Source of the DNA: Saururus chinensis
Taxonomy: Eukaryota > Streptophyta > Magnoliopsida > Piperales > Saururaceae
Length of the DNA stretch: 64,000 nucleotides
Reading direction: 5' to 3'
Assembly: GCA_035235625.1 (NCBI GenBank)
Contig: CP141150.1
Location: forward strand, 11,718,001 to 11,782,000
In this document: positions 49,808 to 62,048 of the stretch, piece by piece
Position numbering within the stretch: position 1 is the stretch's first letter
How the letters are laid out: each line of letters opens with the position of its first letter
Translations under genes and position numbers: made by a program
Notes under the pieces: model-generated
Told to the model about the DNA's origin: nothing
Seen by the model: only the letters and a program-made list of their open reading frames with translations
The model's database searches: none

Positions 49808-50945
49808 TAGGGCTGGGAAATTCGAACCCCATCCGCCTAACCCTGCACCCTACAGGACTACCGGTAAGGTGATGGTGGGGGTTTAGATTCTTGATTCAAA
49901 CCCGATTTACACGACCGGGTGAACTCGACTTTTATCTAATTATAAATAATAATAAAATTATTATTAAAATATTAATTTATTAGATTTATTTATATTATTA
50001 TTATAATATTTATTTAGTACCAACTATGTTGAACTAAAGGTACTTAAATACAAATTTAGGCACGAATAATATATTTAGAGTATAGGTATGATCACATATA
50101 TTTTACTTTGTAATAGATATTTATTTTAAAATAACAGAAGATGGTATCTTAAAGGTGTTGTTAATTTTTATATAATTTAATTTTTTTTCTGTTAGGTTTT
50201 CTAGGATGATTGGAATGAAAATATGTGATATCTTGTTATATTCATTACTCATCCTCTTTCTTTCCATAAGATACATCACACGCTAGACTCAGGTATGTGT
50301 GAAAGGCCTACCAGCCATAATAGATAATAGGTTAAAAATATAAAAACCAGAGAGGCAGATTATAAAACTCGATTAGAGATATTTTTCGGAGGATGAAAGT
50401 TGTAGACAAGTGTCACTTGCTGTTGAGGAGGGTAAGGCTACAAGCAGCCATAAAGAAGCAGTTATAAGAATTTTTGAATTAAGACATGCTGAATTGCAGG
50501 ATCCTTTCTTGTCATCAAAAAATTAATGTTTAATATGTTTTATATTTGTATGTGAGTTATTGAAAGCCAAGTAGGATGATCTTGAGTAAACAAACGTTGA
50601 AAATTTATTTTGTTATTTTTCTCTCGAAATAGAATAAAGACAACACTGCACTTCTAAGTTCTTCGTTGATAGCTATTACAAAAACGTGTCAGCCACAAAT
50701 TAACCAAATAACAAAACATTATAAATTAATATTATAATATATTTAATTTTTTTTTGTGTTTGATATTTATAAAAAAATGAGAAAAATTAGGGTTAGGTAG
50801 GATTACCTGCATACCTAACCCGACCCGACTCAAGTAAGATTAGGTTTGGATTTTCAACCCAATGTAAAAATAGGGTCGAGTTATGACTCAACCTGATTTC
50901 AATGTGAGTCAAGGCTAACCCGACCCAACCCGATTCCCAACCCTA
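49808..50945. mobile_element. hAT-like non-autonomous element upstream of RPL21
   Basis: The left end TAGGGCTGGGAAATTCGAAC and the reverse complement of the right end, TAGGGTTGGGAATCGGGTTG, share a 12-bp inverted terminus with one mismatch, followed by CCCGACCC-rich subterminal sequence on the right. The interior is AT-rich with no transposase. No convincing 8-bp target duplication was found (GTAGACTG against TTTATAGT), so either the ends are eroded or the boundaries are slightly off. It begins 85 bp upstream of the RPL21 start codon. Confidence 0.55.
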
Positions 50946-51134
50946 TTTATAGTCCATCTTGTTTACCTTGCTTGATAATGGGCCGTGTATATTTAGATCA
51001 AGCCCACACTCCAGAGATGCTTCACTCTATACCCAAGTGGCTGCTCTTTACGATAATCTCATTTTGAGAGCTTGGATAATGTTTTTACACACAAGACATT
51101 CTATTTGCGGTCAGAGCTTGTTGATATTTAAAAT

Positions 51135-52811
51135 GAATGTGGCTGTTTAGACCCCACTTTTTTCCTTGTGTCCCCATGTCTTCTTTACCCCAACCTCTTT
51201 TATAAAATTGTCTCACTTATCCCCCATATTTAAAAATAAAATAAAATTTACCTCACTTCTCTCACTTTCCCCCTTATTCTCCCCCTTCTTCTTCGGTGAA
51301 AGCTTGGTCGCCGGCGCTGGCACTATCGGCCAAACGGGCCATGGCCTACAGGCCAGATCCAACCTGCCTCATGCCTAGGGCTGCAAGAATGTAGGCCGGC
51401 CTGCAAGCCGAGCCCGTAAAATTTAAGCCCATTATGATCTGGGTAGATTTTAAAGAAAATGCTTCTCTTACGTGAAGTTAGTACATTTAACCTACATTAT
51501 GATGTGGCAAAGCCTACGTGGATACTGCCAGTGCTTATGAATTTTGAATTTAAACATTCCCAGCTGCCTGTGCCTTCACCGAAGCCTTCTCCCTCCCATC
51601 GCACCTGTGTGACCCTCTGCCTTCACCGAAGCTCCTCTCCCTCCCAGCCTTCACCGAAGCCCTCTCTCCCTCCCATCACACCTGTGTGATCCCCTCCTAT
51701 CGGCAACCTGCTCTACCCAATCCTCATCGCGACCCCTCCTCCTCTGTCGAACTCAGTCCCTCTTCCCGTCCTACTCTCCTGTCGAAAAGAGGGAGGGAAG
51801 GAGATTGGAGAGATATCGTTGGAGCCTTCTGCCCCCCTCTGCCCAACTTGGCATCACTCTAGCTCCTTGGACAACGAATTTAAAATACCCTTGGCCTCCT
51901 TGAACAATGCCCCAGTGGAGTCGTCTGCTTCAACTTTGCCCTTTTCTCCACCGAAACACTTGCAGAGGCCCTGCGTTTGCAAAAGGGAAGAATTTGAAAA
52001 AGAAATGTGAGAAGCTAATGTCAGAATAGCACGACTCTTCTAGAAAAGCTTTTATGATCTGGGCAATCCAACTGACACCACCTGATTTGAACCAAGACGC
52101 CCGGAGTCTGTGTTCGGTTCTGTAGGCTCCATTGCATCGACATCACCTCCACCGGGACCACTCCCGTTTTGCTCCCTCAATTAATTTAGGCCTGAAAGCC
52201 CGTAGCCCGGTCCCCGTGTAAATTTCGAGCCGGGCCAAAATTTTAGCCTTACCTCCGGGCCCGGGCCGGGCCTTAGAATTTGTTATTTTTTGTTGTGCTG
52301 GGCCCGAGCCGACCCCTGCTCATAAGGGCCTAGCCTGTTTGCACCCCTACTCATGCCAGATCTGGCTGCACAAGTTGCCGGATCTGCCTGCGCGGCCAGA
52401 TCCACGCCAGACTGGCCGTGCATAGGCTAGTCTACGTCGCTAGTCTGGCACGCGGCCAAATCCGGCCCACACAGGCCTACGCGGGCCAGATCTAGCCCTG
52501 CTGTGCAAGCTAGTGCAGTCGGATGTGCCAGCCTGCGGCCAGATTTGGCCGTGCACAGCTTGCGCTGCCAAATTTGGTGCATAGGTCATATCAGGTGCGG
52601 CCGGAGTCAATGTCGTTGTCGGATCTCGCCATTGGAGTTGTCCCCGGAGTTAATGTTGTCGTCGCCGGAAGAAAATAAGTGGGGTTTAGTGTAGTGGGTG
52701 AAGCATGAGCAAAATGAGGGGGGGAATAGGGGGAATGAAGTAAAAAAAATCACTTTTCCACTTTGTTTTGGAGGACACGGGGAAAAAAATGGGGTTTGAA
52801 TAGCCACGTTC
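51135..52811. mobile_element. Non-autonomous MULE-like element with 9-bp target duplication
   Basis: Terminal inverted repeats of about 40 bp: the left end starts GAATGTGGCTGTTTAGACCC and the reverse complement of the right end GAACGTGGCTATTCAAACCC. They are flanked by ATTTAAAAT (51126-51134) and ATTTCAAAT (52812-52820), a 9-bp duplication with one difference, as expected for Mutator-like elements. Copy A of the duplication shows the empty site (GATATTTAAAATACCC). The interior is GC-rich with many CGGCCAGATC-like repeats and no transposase; a 974-bp hAT-like element sits inside. The GC-rich filler could be captured host DNA (Pack-MULE style), but no gene was recognised in it. Confidence 0.85.
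51376..52349. mobile_element. hAT-like non-autonomous element nested in the MULE-like element
   Basis: The left end TAGGGCTGCAAGAATGTAGG and the right end GTTTGCACCCCTA form a short inverted terminus (TAGGGSTGCAA). Perfect 8-bp duplications CTCATGCC flank it (51368-51375 and 52350-52357), the hAT signature. The interior has GGCCCG-rich subterminal regions and a CT-rich repeat (about 51565-51690: CCTTCACCGAAGC three times, CACCTGTGTGA twice). No transposase. It must be younger than the MULE-like insertion that hosts it. Confidence 0.88.
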
Positions 52812-54014
52812 ATTTCAAATACCCTAGAGGCTGAGAGGAGCTTGGCCTCTGCCTCCACCTTGAATGGTATTGAAACTCATCTCCATACTACATGTTTAGT
52901 AAAAGGGTAAAATAGAAAATAAAGAATTAATTAACCTAAATAACATTTAGAATGTGAGAAACATTGATGGCACCATGAATTCTTTCATCTTCCTCTCATT
53001 CCGGTAGTGTTTACAACATTAGTTTTCTCCAATCGCTCATCTAAGTAACAATAACATGGGTGTATTATTCAGTGTGAAAAGTTTTGAAAATTTACCAGTT
53101 CAGGTAAGCCAAGCATTTCTAATACATCTAAACTTGATGAAACATTTATAAAACCGATGAAAAAGGCAAGAGCCCCCGGATTGAAGCCAAATGTTGGACA
53201 CACATACAAAGTATGAAAAACGTTTGTTACAAATAAGCATTAAAAAATGCCTTTTGAGAATAACAGCGCATTGGATGCATTGAAAATTGCCTGGAAATAC
53301 ATGACACAGAACATATAGATACATGCTTTATTGTGACAAACAAAGTTGTATTTAATTTTTGAAGCTATAAGCAATTAATTTCTTGTGACTGGTATACATA
53401 ATTTCCACATGACCCACCCTGCTGCTTTAGCTTGAAGGAACCAACTTATATATCTCTCACCATGACAGTCGTCTATGGGACATTGAAATCTACTCCACAT
53501 TGTTAGTGGCTTGCTATTCTTTCACTTTTAACCAATCTAATATATAGGAGTATGGTACATATTCTCTCCTTTTTATTATCTATATTAATAGTTACATTTG
53601 TTTTTTTAAATTAACTAATTTAATATAGTTGTTAACTTGGGACACACGGAGTATTTGTTAGTCAATACCCACTATAATTAATTTTAAATTAAGTGACTAA
53701 CGTTTGGTAAATTATGCACAATATACGTAGTTGAAAGCTATGACCTAAATGAATATCACATTATCTTTAGTTCTTAGGGTGAACTTACGCTAATGTGTAC
53801 TAGCGTGTGCACCATTGATTTTAAAAATAAACGCTTCACATGCATTCTTTATACTCGGCTCATTATTAGAGCGGAACATGAAAATTACTTCTGACATGCC
53901 CATATACATTGACTGGGCCATGGGTGTTCGTACTTTGGTGTTCGGTTCATTCTACTGTTCTCACTCAAGCATTCACCAACTATTTCAACTAAACTCGTAG
54001 CAAACTAGATTAAT

Positions 54015-54126
54015 ACTCCCTCTGTCCTATATTAATAGCTCCATTTCTATTTTTTGTTATTTTGATCAAAATGCCACTCACATGTGTCTAACAATAGAAA
54101 AATCTACAACTTCATGATGGAGCGGC
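54015..54126. other. Truncated MITE end and 3' flank of a split host open frame
   Basis: At about 54013-54047 lies the left end of the Stowaway-like family (TACTCCCTCTGTCCTATATT, then AATAGCTCCATTT) without its right end. The rest lies directly downstream of the minus-strand stop at 54127. Confidence 0.5.
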
Positions 54127-54229
54127 TCAGACCATCTCTACACCACCTGACAGCATCCCTGTAATTCCCTTGTCTTTGACAATGGGTCCTGCTAATAGTG
54201 CACCGAAAGTTAGGCCATAAGGCTCTTCT
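54127..54229 (-). pseudogene. C-terminal part of an unidentified host open frame, cut off by the Ty3/gypsy insertion
   Basis: Read on the minus strand, the sequence left of the LTR element is open from the element boundary to TGA at 54127 and encodes GLTFGALLAGPIVKDKGITG followed by MLSGGVEMV. The frame continues into the DNA on the far side of the element (62505-62550: MHDRNFGTQIGEEPY), so together they form one open stretch of about 44 codons across the insertion point. Codon use looks coding-like. I do not recognise the protein. It could be the last exon of the gene whose first exon may be 62543-62845. Confidence 0.4.
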
Positions 54230-54769
54230 TGATGCAAGAGTAGATTGGCACATGAATTTAAGGGTGATAGTGGCATTTCATCGAACAGTTGTAATAGATC
54301 ACAGACAAGGTAGGGGCATTGTCAGTATTCACTAACAGGTTGGAATTGATTGTGAATACAAGGCGAGTAATTCTGTGGAAGTGAAAGGGGCAAATGCGAC
54401 AAGATGGTTTAACTAATGAAGCCGTCAAATCTGTTAATTGCCTTCATCAACTACGGGTTATACAGTGAAGAGCTTGAGTTCCATCTATAATGCTGTTTCA
54501 AGTATCAAGTTTCTGTTGTTAACAACTTAATGTCATTTAGAACTCAGTATAAATAATCATTTCGATTGTAATAGAGGTACTTTTGATGGTTAGTTTGAAA
54601 TTGAACTTGTGTTCATTTGGGTAAAATCCTTGGGCTCTGTTTTGAGCTGGAGTTGAGAGTTCACCGAGAAGATGAACATAAGTTTGTTTCCTTTTCTGTA
54701 ATTGCTCTTCAAATTAGTGAAAATACAAAATTTCTTCAAAATTTTGTCTTCAATTTGAGTGCTACATCA
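54230..54769 (+). repeat. 5' LTR of the Ty3/gypsy element
   Basis: 540 bp, TGATG...CATCA (inverted 5-bp ends). It holds a TATA-like box, AGTATAAATAATC, near 54548, where a promoter for the element would be expected. It includes a segment of about 45 bp between two GGCATT motifs that is absent from the 3' LTR. Confidence 0.95.
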
Positions 54770-54772
54770 ATT

Positions 54773-54784
54773 TGGTATCAAAGC
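54773..54784 (+). other. Primer-binding site of the Ty3/gypsy element (tRNA-Met type)
   Basis: TGGTATCAAAGC, three bases after the LTR end, matches the initiator-tRNA-Met-complementary site TGGTATCAGAGC at 11 of 12 positions. Confidence 0.85.
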
Positions 54785-57700
54785 CGAGTTTGGTTGTTTG
54801 CGATGGCGACCAACGATCGTGGAGAGGCTTCATCAAGTTCACTATCAATGACGAAAATGGTGATTCTCCAGTAGCAAATGTAGCAGTCGATGTAACTGAT
54901 GACGAACCAGCTAGAGGTGATGAATCGAAATCTAAATACAATTTTAAATCATTCAGTGAATTCTGGAAATCCTGCTCTGAGAAATTTGCACACAGATCTG
55001 AGAAATGCGAAAGTTCTTCCTTGTCGAAATACCAGAAATTCTGGGTCTCGACGCAGTACTGAATCCTCTTCAAGTGAAGATGAAATTCAACCAAACATTT
55101 TACCACCAGTTAATCCAGGTGTGAATTCTTATATACCTCGATTTAAACCTAAAGTGGATTTAGCTTGTTTCAATGGACAAATGGACATTGAACAATTTCT
55201 AGATTGGATGATGGAAGTTGAGAATTATTTTTATTGCCTGGATGTTAATGATGAAATGAAATGACGGGTGGTGGCTTGCAAGTTGAGGAGTGGAGCTTCT
55301 GCATGGTGGAACCAACTCCAGCAGGATCGAATTAGCAAGGGAAAACACCAGATTCAATCGTGGCCTAGAATGAAGAAATTGTTAAAGGATATGTTCCTAT
55401 CTGTTGATTTTGAACAATCCCTATTTAAACAGTTTCAAAATTGCAGTCAAAATGACAATACCGTATCAGAATATATTGAAGAATTCTATAGACTGTCTGC
55501 TAGAAATAGTCTTCACGAATCTGAAGCTCAGAAAATACAGAGATTTGTGGGAGTACTCAAATATGAACTACAATTACAATTGGCTTCTAAAACAATTGGG
55601 ACTGTGACTGAGGCCATTCAATCTGCTCTAAGAAATGAATCATTATTAAATCAGGCTACAAACAAGCAGGTGACTTATTCAAGAAATTTTGGAACCAGAT
55701 TTAACTATAGTCAAAGTAAGAACAAGGAACCTATGGTAGCATAAATGCAAACAGGAAAGAAGGATTTTGCAAAGAATACAAAACCTACAATCTCAATTCC
55801 TGCTGGTAAGAAAAATGTTTATGCTAAACCTAAACCCGACACATGTTGGAAATGCAAGCTGCCTGGGCACTATTCATCAGAATGTCCATTGAGAACAAGA
55901 GATCCAAATGTCAGATCTAGAGCAATGTCTTGTCATCAGGTAGCTAAAGAAGAATACAGTGAAGAAAGTGCTAATGAGGGAGAACAAGAAGAAGTTTATG
56001 GTGATGGTGATCAGGAAGACAGAAATTCTAATGAATTGATGCTAGTTACACAGAAGTTATTGTTACTACCTAAACAGCCAGTGAACTCTCATAGGCACAA
56101 TTTATTTACTATTGTTAGAACTATAAAAGGTTCAATTTGCAGTGTTATTGTGGATGGGGGATGCACTGAAAATCTTATTGCTAAATCAGTGGTAGATAGA
56201 CTAAAATTACCTATAACTCTTCATCCCAAGCCGTACACCATTGGCTGGATTAAGGAAGTTGGCGAGGTCAAAGTGAACACACAATGTTTGGTTCCTTTTT
56301 CAATAGGAAAGACTTACAAGGCTAACATCTTATGTGATATATTGGATATGTCGATTTGCCATCTATTGTTGAGAAGGCCCTAACAATTTGACACAGGAAT
56401 TATACATGATGGTCAAGCTAATACTATCAAGTTTGAATTTAATGGAAAAACTATTGTGTTACATCCACAATTGAAGTCAGGAACATTGAATTCAAAGCAG
56501 GTTTCATTCTAGTAGTCAGAAACTCCAGCAGCAAAGTCCAATAAAGACACAATTGACATCCAAATGGAAAGCATATCAAAAAGGGTAAGAAACATAAAGC
56601 ACTACTTACAGTAACTTGTAATATTTCGGCAGATCTTAGAAGTGAACAATCAGTTTTGGCCTTTGTGAATCGAAATGCTCTGACACTCTCCACAGTCAAT
56701 TCTTCTCATTCTAATAAAGGTGTGCAAGATCTCCTTGATCAGTTTTAAGAAATAATGAATGATGAACTTCCATTGACTTTGCCTCCAATGAGGAATATCT
56801 AGCATAATATTGATTTAGTTCCAGGAGCTTCCCTGCCTCACCTTGCCCATTATAGACTAAGCCATGTTGAGCATAAAGAACTAGAAAAACAGATTCAAGA
56901 TCTATTAAAAAGGGGTCTCATCAAAGAGAGTTTAAGCCCTATAGCTGTACCCACATTACTAGTACCTAAAAAGGATGGGACATGGCGAATGTGAGTGGAT
57001 TCAAGGGCAATTAACAAAATCACTATGAAATATCGATTTCCCATTCCTAGGTTAGAGGATATGCTGGATTTGTTGTTAGGTGCTCAAGTGTTTTCCAAAA
57101 TAGACTTAAGATCAGGTTGTCATCAAATAAGAATGAGGTTGGGAGATGAATGGAAAACAACATTTAAGACTAAGGATGGACTATACGAGTGATTAGTCAT
57201 GCCCTTTGGATTAACTAATGCTCCTAGTACATTTATGAGGTTAATGACCCAAGTTTTAAAACTTTTATTGGGCAAATTTGTAGTGGTATACTTTGACGAT
57301 ATACTTGTTTACAATGTTAATGAATCACAACATCTGAACCATTTGTTGGAAGTATTTCAGTTACTCCAAGAAAATCAATTGTTTATTAATAGAAAGAAAA
57401 GTGTATTCATGGCAGATCAGTTGATTTTTCTGGGTTATGTTGTAAGCAAAGATGGTTTGAAAGTGGACAGAGACAAAATTCAAGCAATCATAAGTTGGGC
57501 CAATTCCAGGTAATGTTACTGAGCTATGAAGCTTTTTGAGATTAGCTGCATTTTATAGGAGGTTTATTCGTGGTTTTAGTACTATTGTTGCCCCATTAAC
57601 TGAATGTTTGAAAAGAGGGCAGTTCAAATGGCAATTAGAATAGCAGAATAGTTTCGAGTTGCTCAAGACAAAACTGACTTCTTCTCCTACCCTAGCTCTC

Positions 57701-59381
57701 CCTGACTTTACTAAGGTTTTTGAAATTGACTGTGATGCTTCTGTAAGAGGAATTGGAGTTGTACTATTTCAAGAGGGTCGGCCAATAGCTTTCTTCAGCA
57801 AAAAATTAAATGAATCTAAGCAGAAGTGGTCTGCCTACAAATTAGAGTTATATGCTTTGATGCAGACTCTGAAACATTGACAACACTATTTAGTGTTCAA
57901 AGAATTTATTTTACATACTGACCATGATTCTTTAAAGCATATTCACATTCAATCTAAATTGGGCAGGTTATTAGCTAGATGGATTGGAGACTTGCAGGAA
58001 TATACCTTTGTGATTAAACATAAAACTAGAAAACTAAACAAAGTTGCTAACGCCCTCAGTAGAAGATCTGCACTTGTGCATATCCTCAGTGCTACATGTT
58101 CTGGTTTTGAAGAAATTAAATCTCTTCATCACAGTGATGCAACTTTCAAAGATAAATGGCAGCTTTGTAATAACTGCCTTCAGCCACAAGATGACTATAC
58201 TAAACATGAAGGTTTTCTGTACAAAGGTCTTCTATTGTGTATTCCTGCTTGTTTATTAAGACAACTGTTGATACAAGAGTTACATGAGGGAGGGTTAGCT
58301 TGTCATGTTGGCCATGACAAGACTTTGATTTTGGTTAAGACTAGATACTATTGGCCACAACTAAGGAAAGATGTAGTGAATTGGGTTCAGCAATGCTTTG
58401 TTTGTCAACAATATAAAGGTAATGCCACTAATGCTGGACTGTATACTCCCTTACCAATACCTAACCGACCTTGGGAAGATATAAGTATGGATTTTATATT
58501 AGGTCTTCCTTGCACTTCAAAGGGGTTTGAGTCAGTTTTTGTAGTAGTGGACAGATTTTCTAAGCAGACTCATTTTATTCCATGTAAAAAGAGTGAAGAT
58601 GCAATACATGTGGCTAGTTTATTTTTCAGGGAGGTCATTCGACTCCATGGTGTTCCATATACAATTACCTCAGATAGGGACAATCGCTTTCTTAGCAATT
58701 TTTGGCAAACTTTGTGGTCCAAATTGGGAACTAAACTTCAATTCAGTAGTTCGTGTCACCCCCAATCCGATGGCCAAACTGAGGTTACAAACAAAAGTCT
58801 TTGCAGTGTATTGTGGTGTCTTTCTGGGAACAAACCTAAGCAATGGGATACAATCATCTACCAAGCTGAATTTGCATATAATTCCATTGTGAACAGGACA
58901 ACAAGTTTAGCTCCTTTTCAAATCATATATGGATTTATGCTTAATCATTCCTTAGATGCTACTGTTGGTCCTCGTCGTCCTACTGAATCACAGTCTACTC
59001 TACGTATGATGCAAGAATTCACTACATTGCATGTTGTTGTCAAAAAGAAAATACAGGAGTCTAATGACAAATATAAGAGCCACATTGATGTTTCTTGCTG
59101 ACAAGTTCAATTTGAAGAAGGATATTTGGTAATGGTTCACTTAAGTAAAGAGTGAATGCCTGTGCACAGACATGGTAAATTACAAGCAAGAAAATTTGGT
59201 CCTTGCCGCATACAGAAGAAAATTGGGTCTAATGCTTATTCTATAATTTTACCACCAGATATGCAAATTTCAAATGTCTTCAATGTTCGAGATTTAACTC
59301 CTTATTTTCCTTCTGATTTACATATTATCGACCCTTGAAGGTTCAAGCTCGAGGTCGAGCTTTCATTGAGATAGGGAAAGT
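54785..59381 (+). mobile_element. Internal region of the Ty3/gypsy element (gag-pol remnants)
   Basis: Approximate parts: gag 54.9-55.75 kb; CCHC knuckle (CWKCKLPGHYSSEC) near 55.85 kb; retropepsin-like protease near 56.1-56.4 kb; reverse transcriptase 56.8-57.5 kb ([17 protein letters not shown]); RNase H 57.65-58.1 kb; integrase 58.25-59.3 kb with the HHCC zinc finger and a DDE-type core. The order protease-RT-RNase H-integrase defines Ty3/gypsy rather than Copia. A purine-rich tract (GATAGGGAAAG) ends at the 3' LTR. Broken and not functional. Confidence 0.95.
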
Positions 59382-59432
59382 TGATGCAGGAGTAGATTGG
59401 CACAGGAATTTAAGGGTGATAGTGGCATTGTT
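59382..59432 (+). repeat. 3' LTR of the Ty3/gypsy element, left fragment
   Basis: First 51 bp of the 3' LTR (TGATGCAGGAGTAGATTGG...), ending where the solo LTR is inserted. The remainder is 62049-62499. Confidence 0.93.
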
Positions 59433-62048
59433 TGTAAGATCCCTGATCTTAAACTGGTTCATTTTAATTTTTATTTATCGATTATTGTATGGTTAACTCA
59501 TTTTCTTATTAATTCGGTGGCTTAAAAAATAGATGGTGTTTCATATGGTAAAAATCTCGATTTTGTGGTTTATTTGAAGTGAATTTACATGATTTAATGC
59601 TTTAATGACAAGATTAGTAAATGATAATCTTTAATCCCGATTTCTTAGAGTTTTATCTTGTTATGATGTAGATTAACTTTCTGGAAGTTATGGTGAAATT
59701 TTAATGGCATTTGGGTTGTTAGATGGAGATTTTAAGATTTATCAATAGAGTTTTGGTTTAAAAATTTGAAATGAAGAAGATGACCAAAACTGCTTTGTTG
59801 GCGTTAAAATGGCCCTGCAGGGCATTCGAACGGCAACACTATAGTTTTGGCATATTTCCTGTGTAGTCGATCGAACGGCCCTGCAGGGCATTCGAACGGC
59901 AACACTACAGTTTTGACATTTTTCCTGTTTAGCCGATCGAACGGCCCTACAGCGAGTTCGAACGGCTACACTGCATAATTTGACCATTTTATGTATGCTG
60001 CTTATTTCGACATATCTACTCCAAAATATCATTTTTATGTTTATGTGGAGTGTTTTGATCTATAATAAGCTACTTGAAGAGTATTCTATTGATGTTTAGA
60101 ATTTGTGGTGTATATTTAGAGTTATGTAGAATGGCTTGTGGTTGGATATATGATGTTGGAATTGCCATCTTGAAGTTATGAATGGTTGATTCTCTATAGT
60201 TAAGTATGTTTTTAGTAGAGCTACAACATACTAATGGACTGATATGTCATGATAAGATGTGGTTAGATGATGTGTGAATGTTGGTGTTATGTCTTGATTC
60301 AAGTATGAAGTGAATGATCTTATATATATTTAGCTTATGGTTAGGCTTTAACTTGAGTTATAATTTTAAATGTTCTTCTTCGATGATTTCCGTTGGAATT
60401 CATGATTAGATATTAATGCACATGTGTAGTGTGATGGTGAGTTAATTACAAGCATGTTGATATACATTGAGTGAAGTGCTTCTACTATACACACACATGT
60501 GGGGTTTAATGATGATGATGAGGTTTGCTATTATGATTATGAATGATGCATAAAGGGCTGATGAGAGCACTTGTCATGAATTAGAATTCATGTATGCCTT
60601 GCCCACGTATGTACCATGTTGCATGCATCATGAAAATGGATTCCAATTGAGGTTTTATCGAGATTAATCAAATTTGATTGATTAGATGTAATGTGGTGAA
60701 ATTGTGTGCCAGATTAATCGGTCATGGCTTAATCGAAACTTAATTGGTCCGAAAGGACATGTTTTGATTTGAGTTCCTTTGTGGAGCATGTGCAGTCCCC
60801 GGGTTAAGTCGAGTTAAAATGAGATTATATGAGGATGAGTCGTAGACTTGTTGCGGTTGAGATTTATTTATTGAGAATAATCACATCTTGACACTAAGCA
60901 CCCAGAGTGGTATGCCTTCGTGCACCGGCTACCACGTGTTCTAGGTTCCCTATGTGAGAATTTGGACTCTCCCCACCATAGAGATGTCCTTAGCGAACAC
61001 CCTGCTCTAGGTTCCCTACGTGGAATTTGGACGTTTTTGGCCAAAATTATCTTTAGCAAGCAGACCTGCTCTAGGTTCCCTTTGGGGAATTTGGATTTCC
61101 TATGTGGATTATCCTTGACAAGCAGAGGGGCTGACTACCCCTACATCTTGGTTTCTCTTATGGAATTTAGATTGTGTCCTTAGCAGGCAATGCCCCAGGC
61201 TTCCAGTTAAGAAATTTAGATCACGTCTAGCCTTGTGGCAATGATTGTGTTTACTCCTTAATGGAGGCATTCTCTAATTATGTTGATGCATGATTTGAAA
61301 TGTATGTGAGAGATACATCTCATGCAGGTTTATATGATGTTGAGGTATGATTTGAAATGTTGTTAGAGATACATCTCATGCAGGTTTATATGATGTGAAT
61401 GACACTGTGTGATTTATACACTATGATGTAGGTTTAAGTGATATGTATGTGTGATTAGAAAATGATACATCTTGTTAAGTATTGATCTGAAATTGTTATA
61501 TCACTATGCCATCATGTTTTTAATGATTATAGTTATATAAAAAACCATTGCTGAGTTGTTAAACTCACCCCTCTTTCTTGTGTTTTTGTTTTGGGGCTGC
61601 ATGGCGTGACACGCAGATGGACAAGATCCTCCCTATGAGGAGAGAATGAAGATGACTGGGGAGTGATCATGGAGACCCCTTGTGGGGATTGTTTCCCTTG
61701 TTTATGCTATTTTGATAGAACCTTTGTGTGGGGTTTTTATTTTGGTTTATGCTACATTATACATTGTGTTGTTTAAGACCTATTTTGGATCCTAGAGTGG
61801 GCTATGGTTTAACTTAGCATGTGGGTTTGAGACTTTTGTTTATCTTAGAGTTAAAGTAACCGTTTCAATTTTACTTATTTACTTTTGCTCAAAGTGGTGT
61901 GCATACTCCATAATTTTGTTAGATCGCTCGTGATTAGGGCATAAGTCTTCTGCTAAACCGTATCTTAATTTTCCCTTGTCGCCCCCCGTGTGCTTGACAG
62001 GCCCCTAAATCGGATTCGATTCGGGTCGGGCAGGGCCAGGGCGTGACA
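59433..62048 (+). mobile_element. Large solo LTR (Del/Tekay-like), about 2.6 kb, nested in the 3' LTR
   Basis: Starts TGTAAG and ends GGGCGTGACA. The 5-bp flanks TTGTT (59428-59432) and TTGTC (62049-62053) differ at one base; the other LTR of the host element carries TTGTC at the matching place. Body homologous to the solo LTR at 28334-31530 but in the + orientation and about 0.6 kb shorter. It contains a 66-bp tandem repeat (59811-59990) and an irregular repeat of CTCTAGGTTCCCTAYGTG units with GAATTTGGA (about 60935-61200). No coding domains. Inserted after the Ty3/gypsy element. Confidence 0.93.
59811..59990. repeat. 66-bp tandem repeat inside the solo LTR
   Basis: Units start at 59811, 59877 and 59943 (GGCCCTGCAGGGCATTCGAA, then CGGCAACACTAYAGTTTTG). 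The period is 66 bp with about 2.7 copies. The sister solo LTR has only about 1.5 units at about 30345-30450 on the opposite strand, so copy number changed between family members. Confidence 0.9.

Larger units (their letters stand above)
51070..54014. repeat. Segmental duplication, copy B (interrupted by a MULE-like element)
   Basis: Matches copy A (46280-47536) in two blocks, 51070-51134 and 52812-54014. The gap between them is exactly the 51135-52811 insertion. The right block shares nearly all landmarks of copy A, with scattered substitutions and small indels, indicating duplication well before the present. The duplication is direct (same orientation), and RPL21 lies between the copies. 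Confidence 0.92.
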
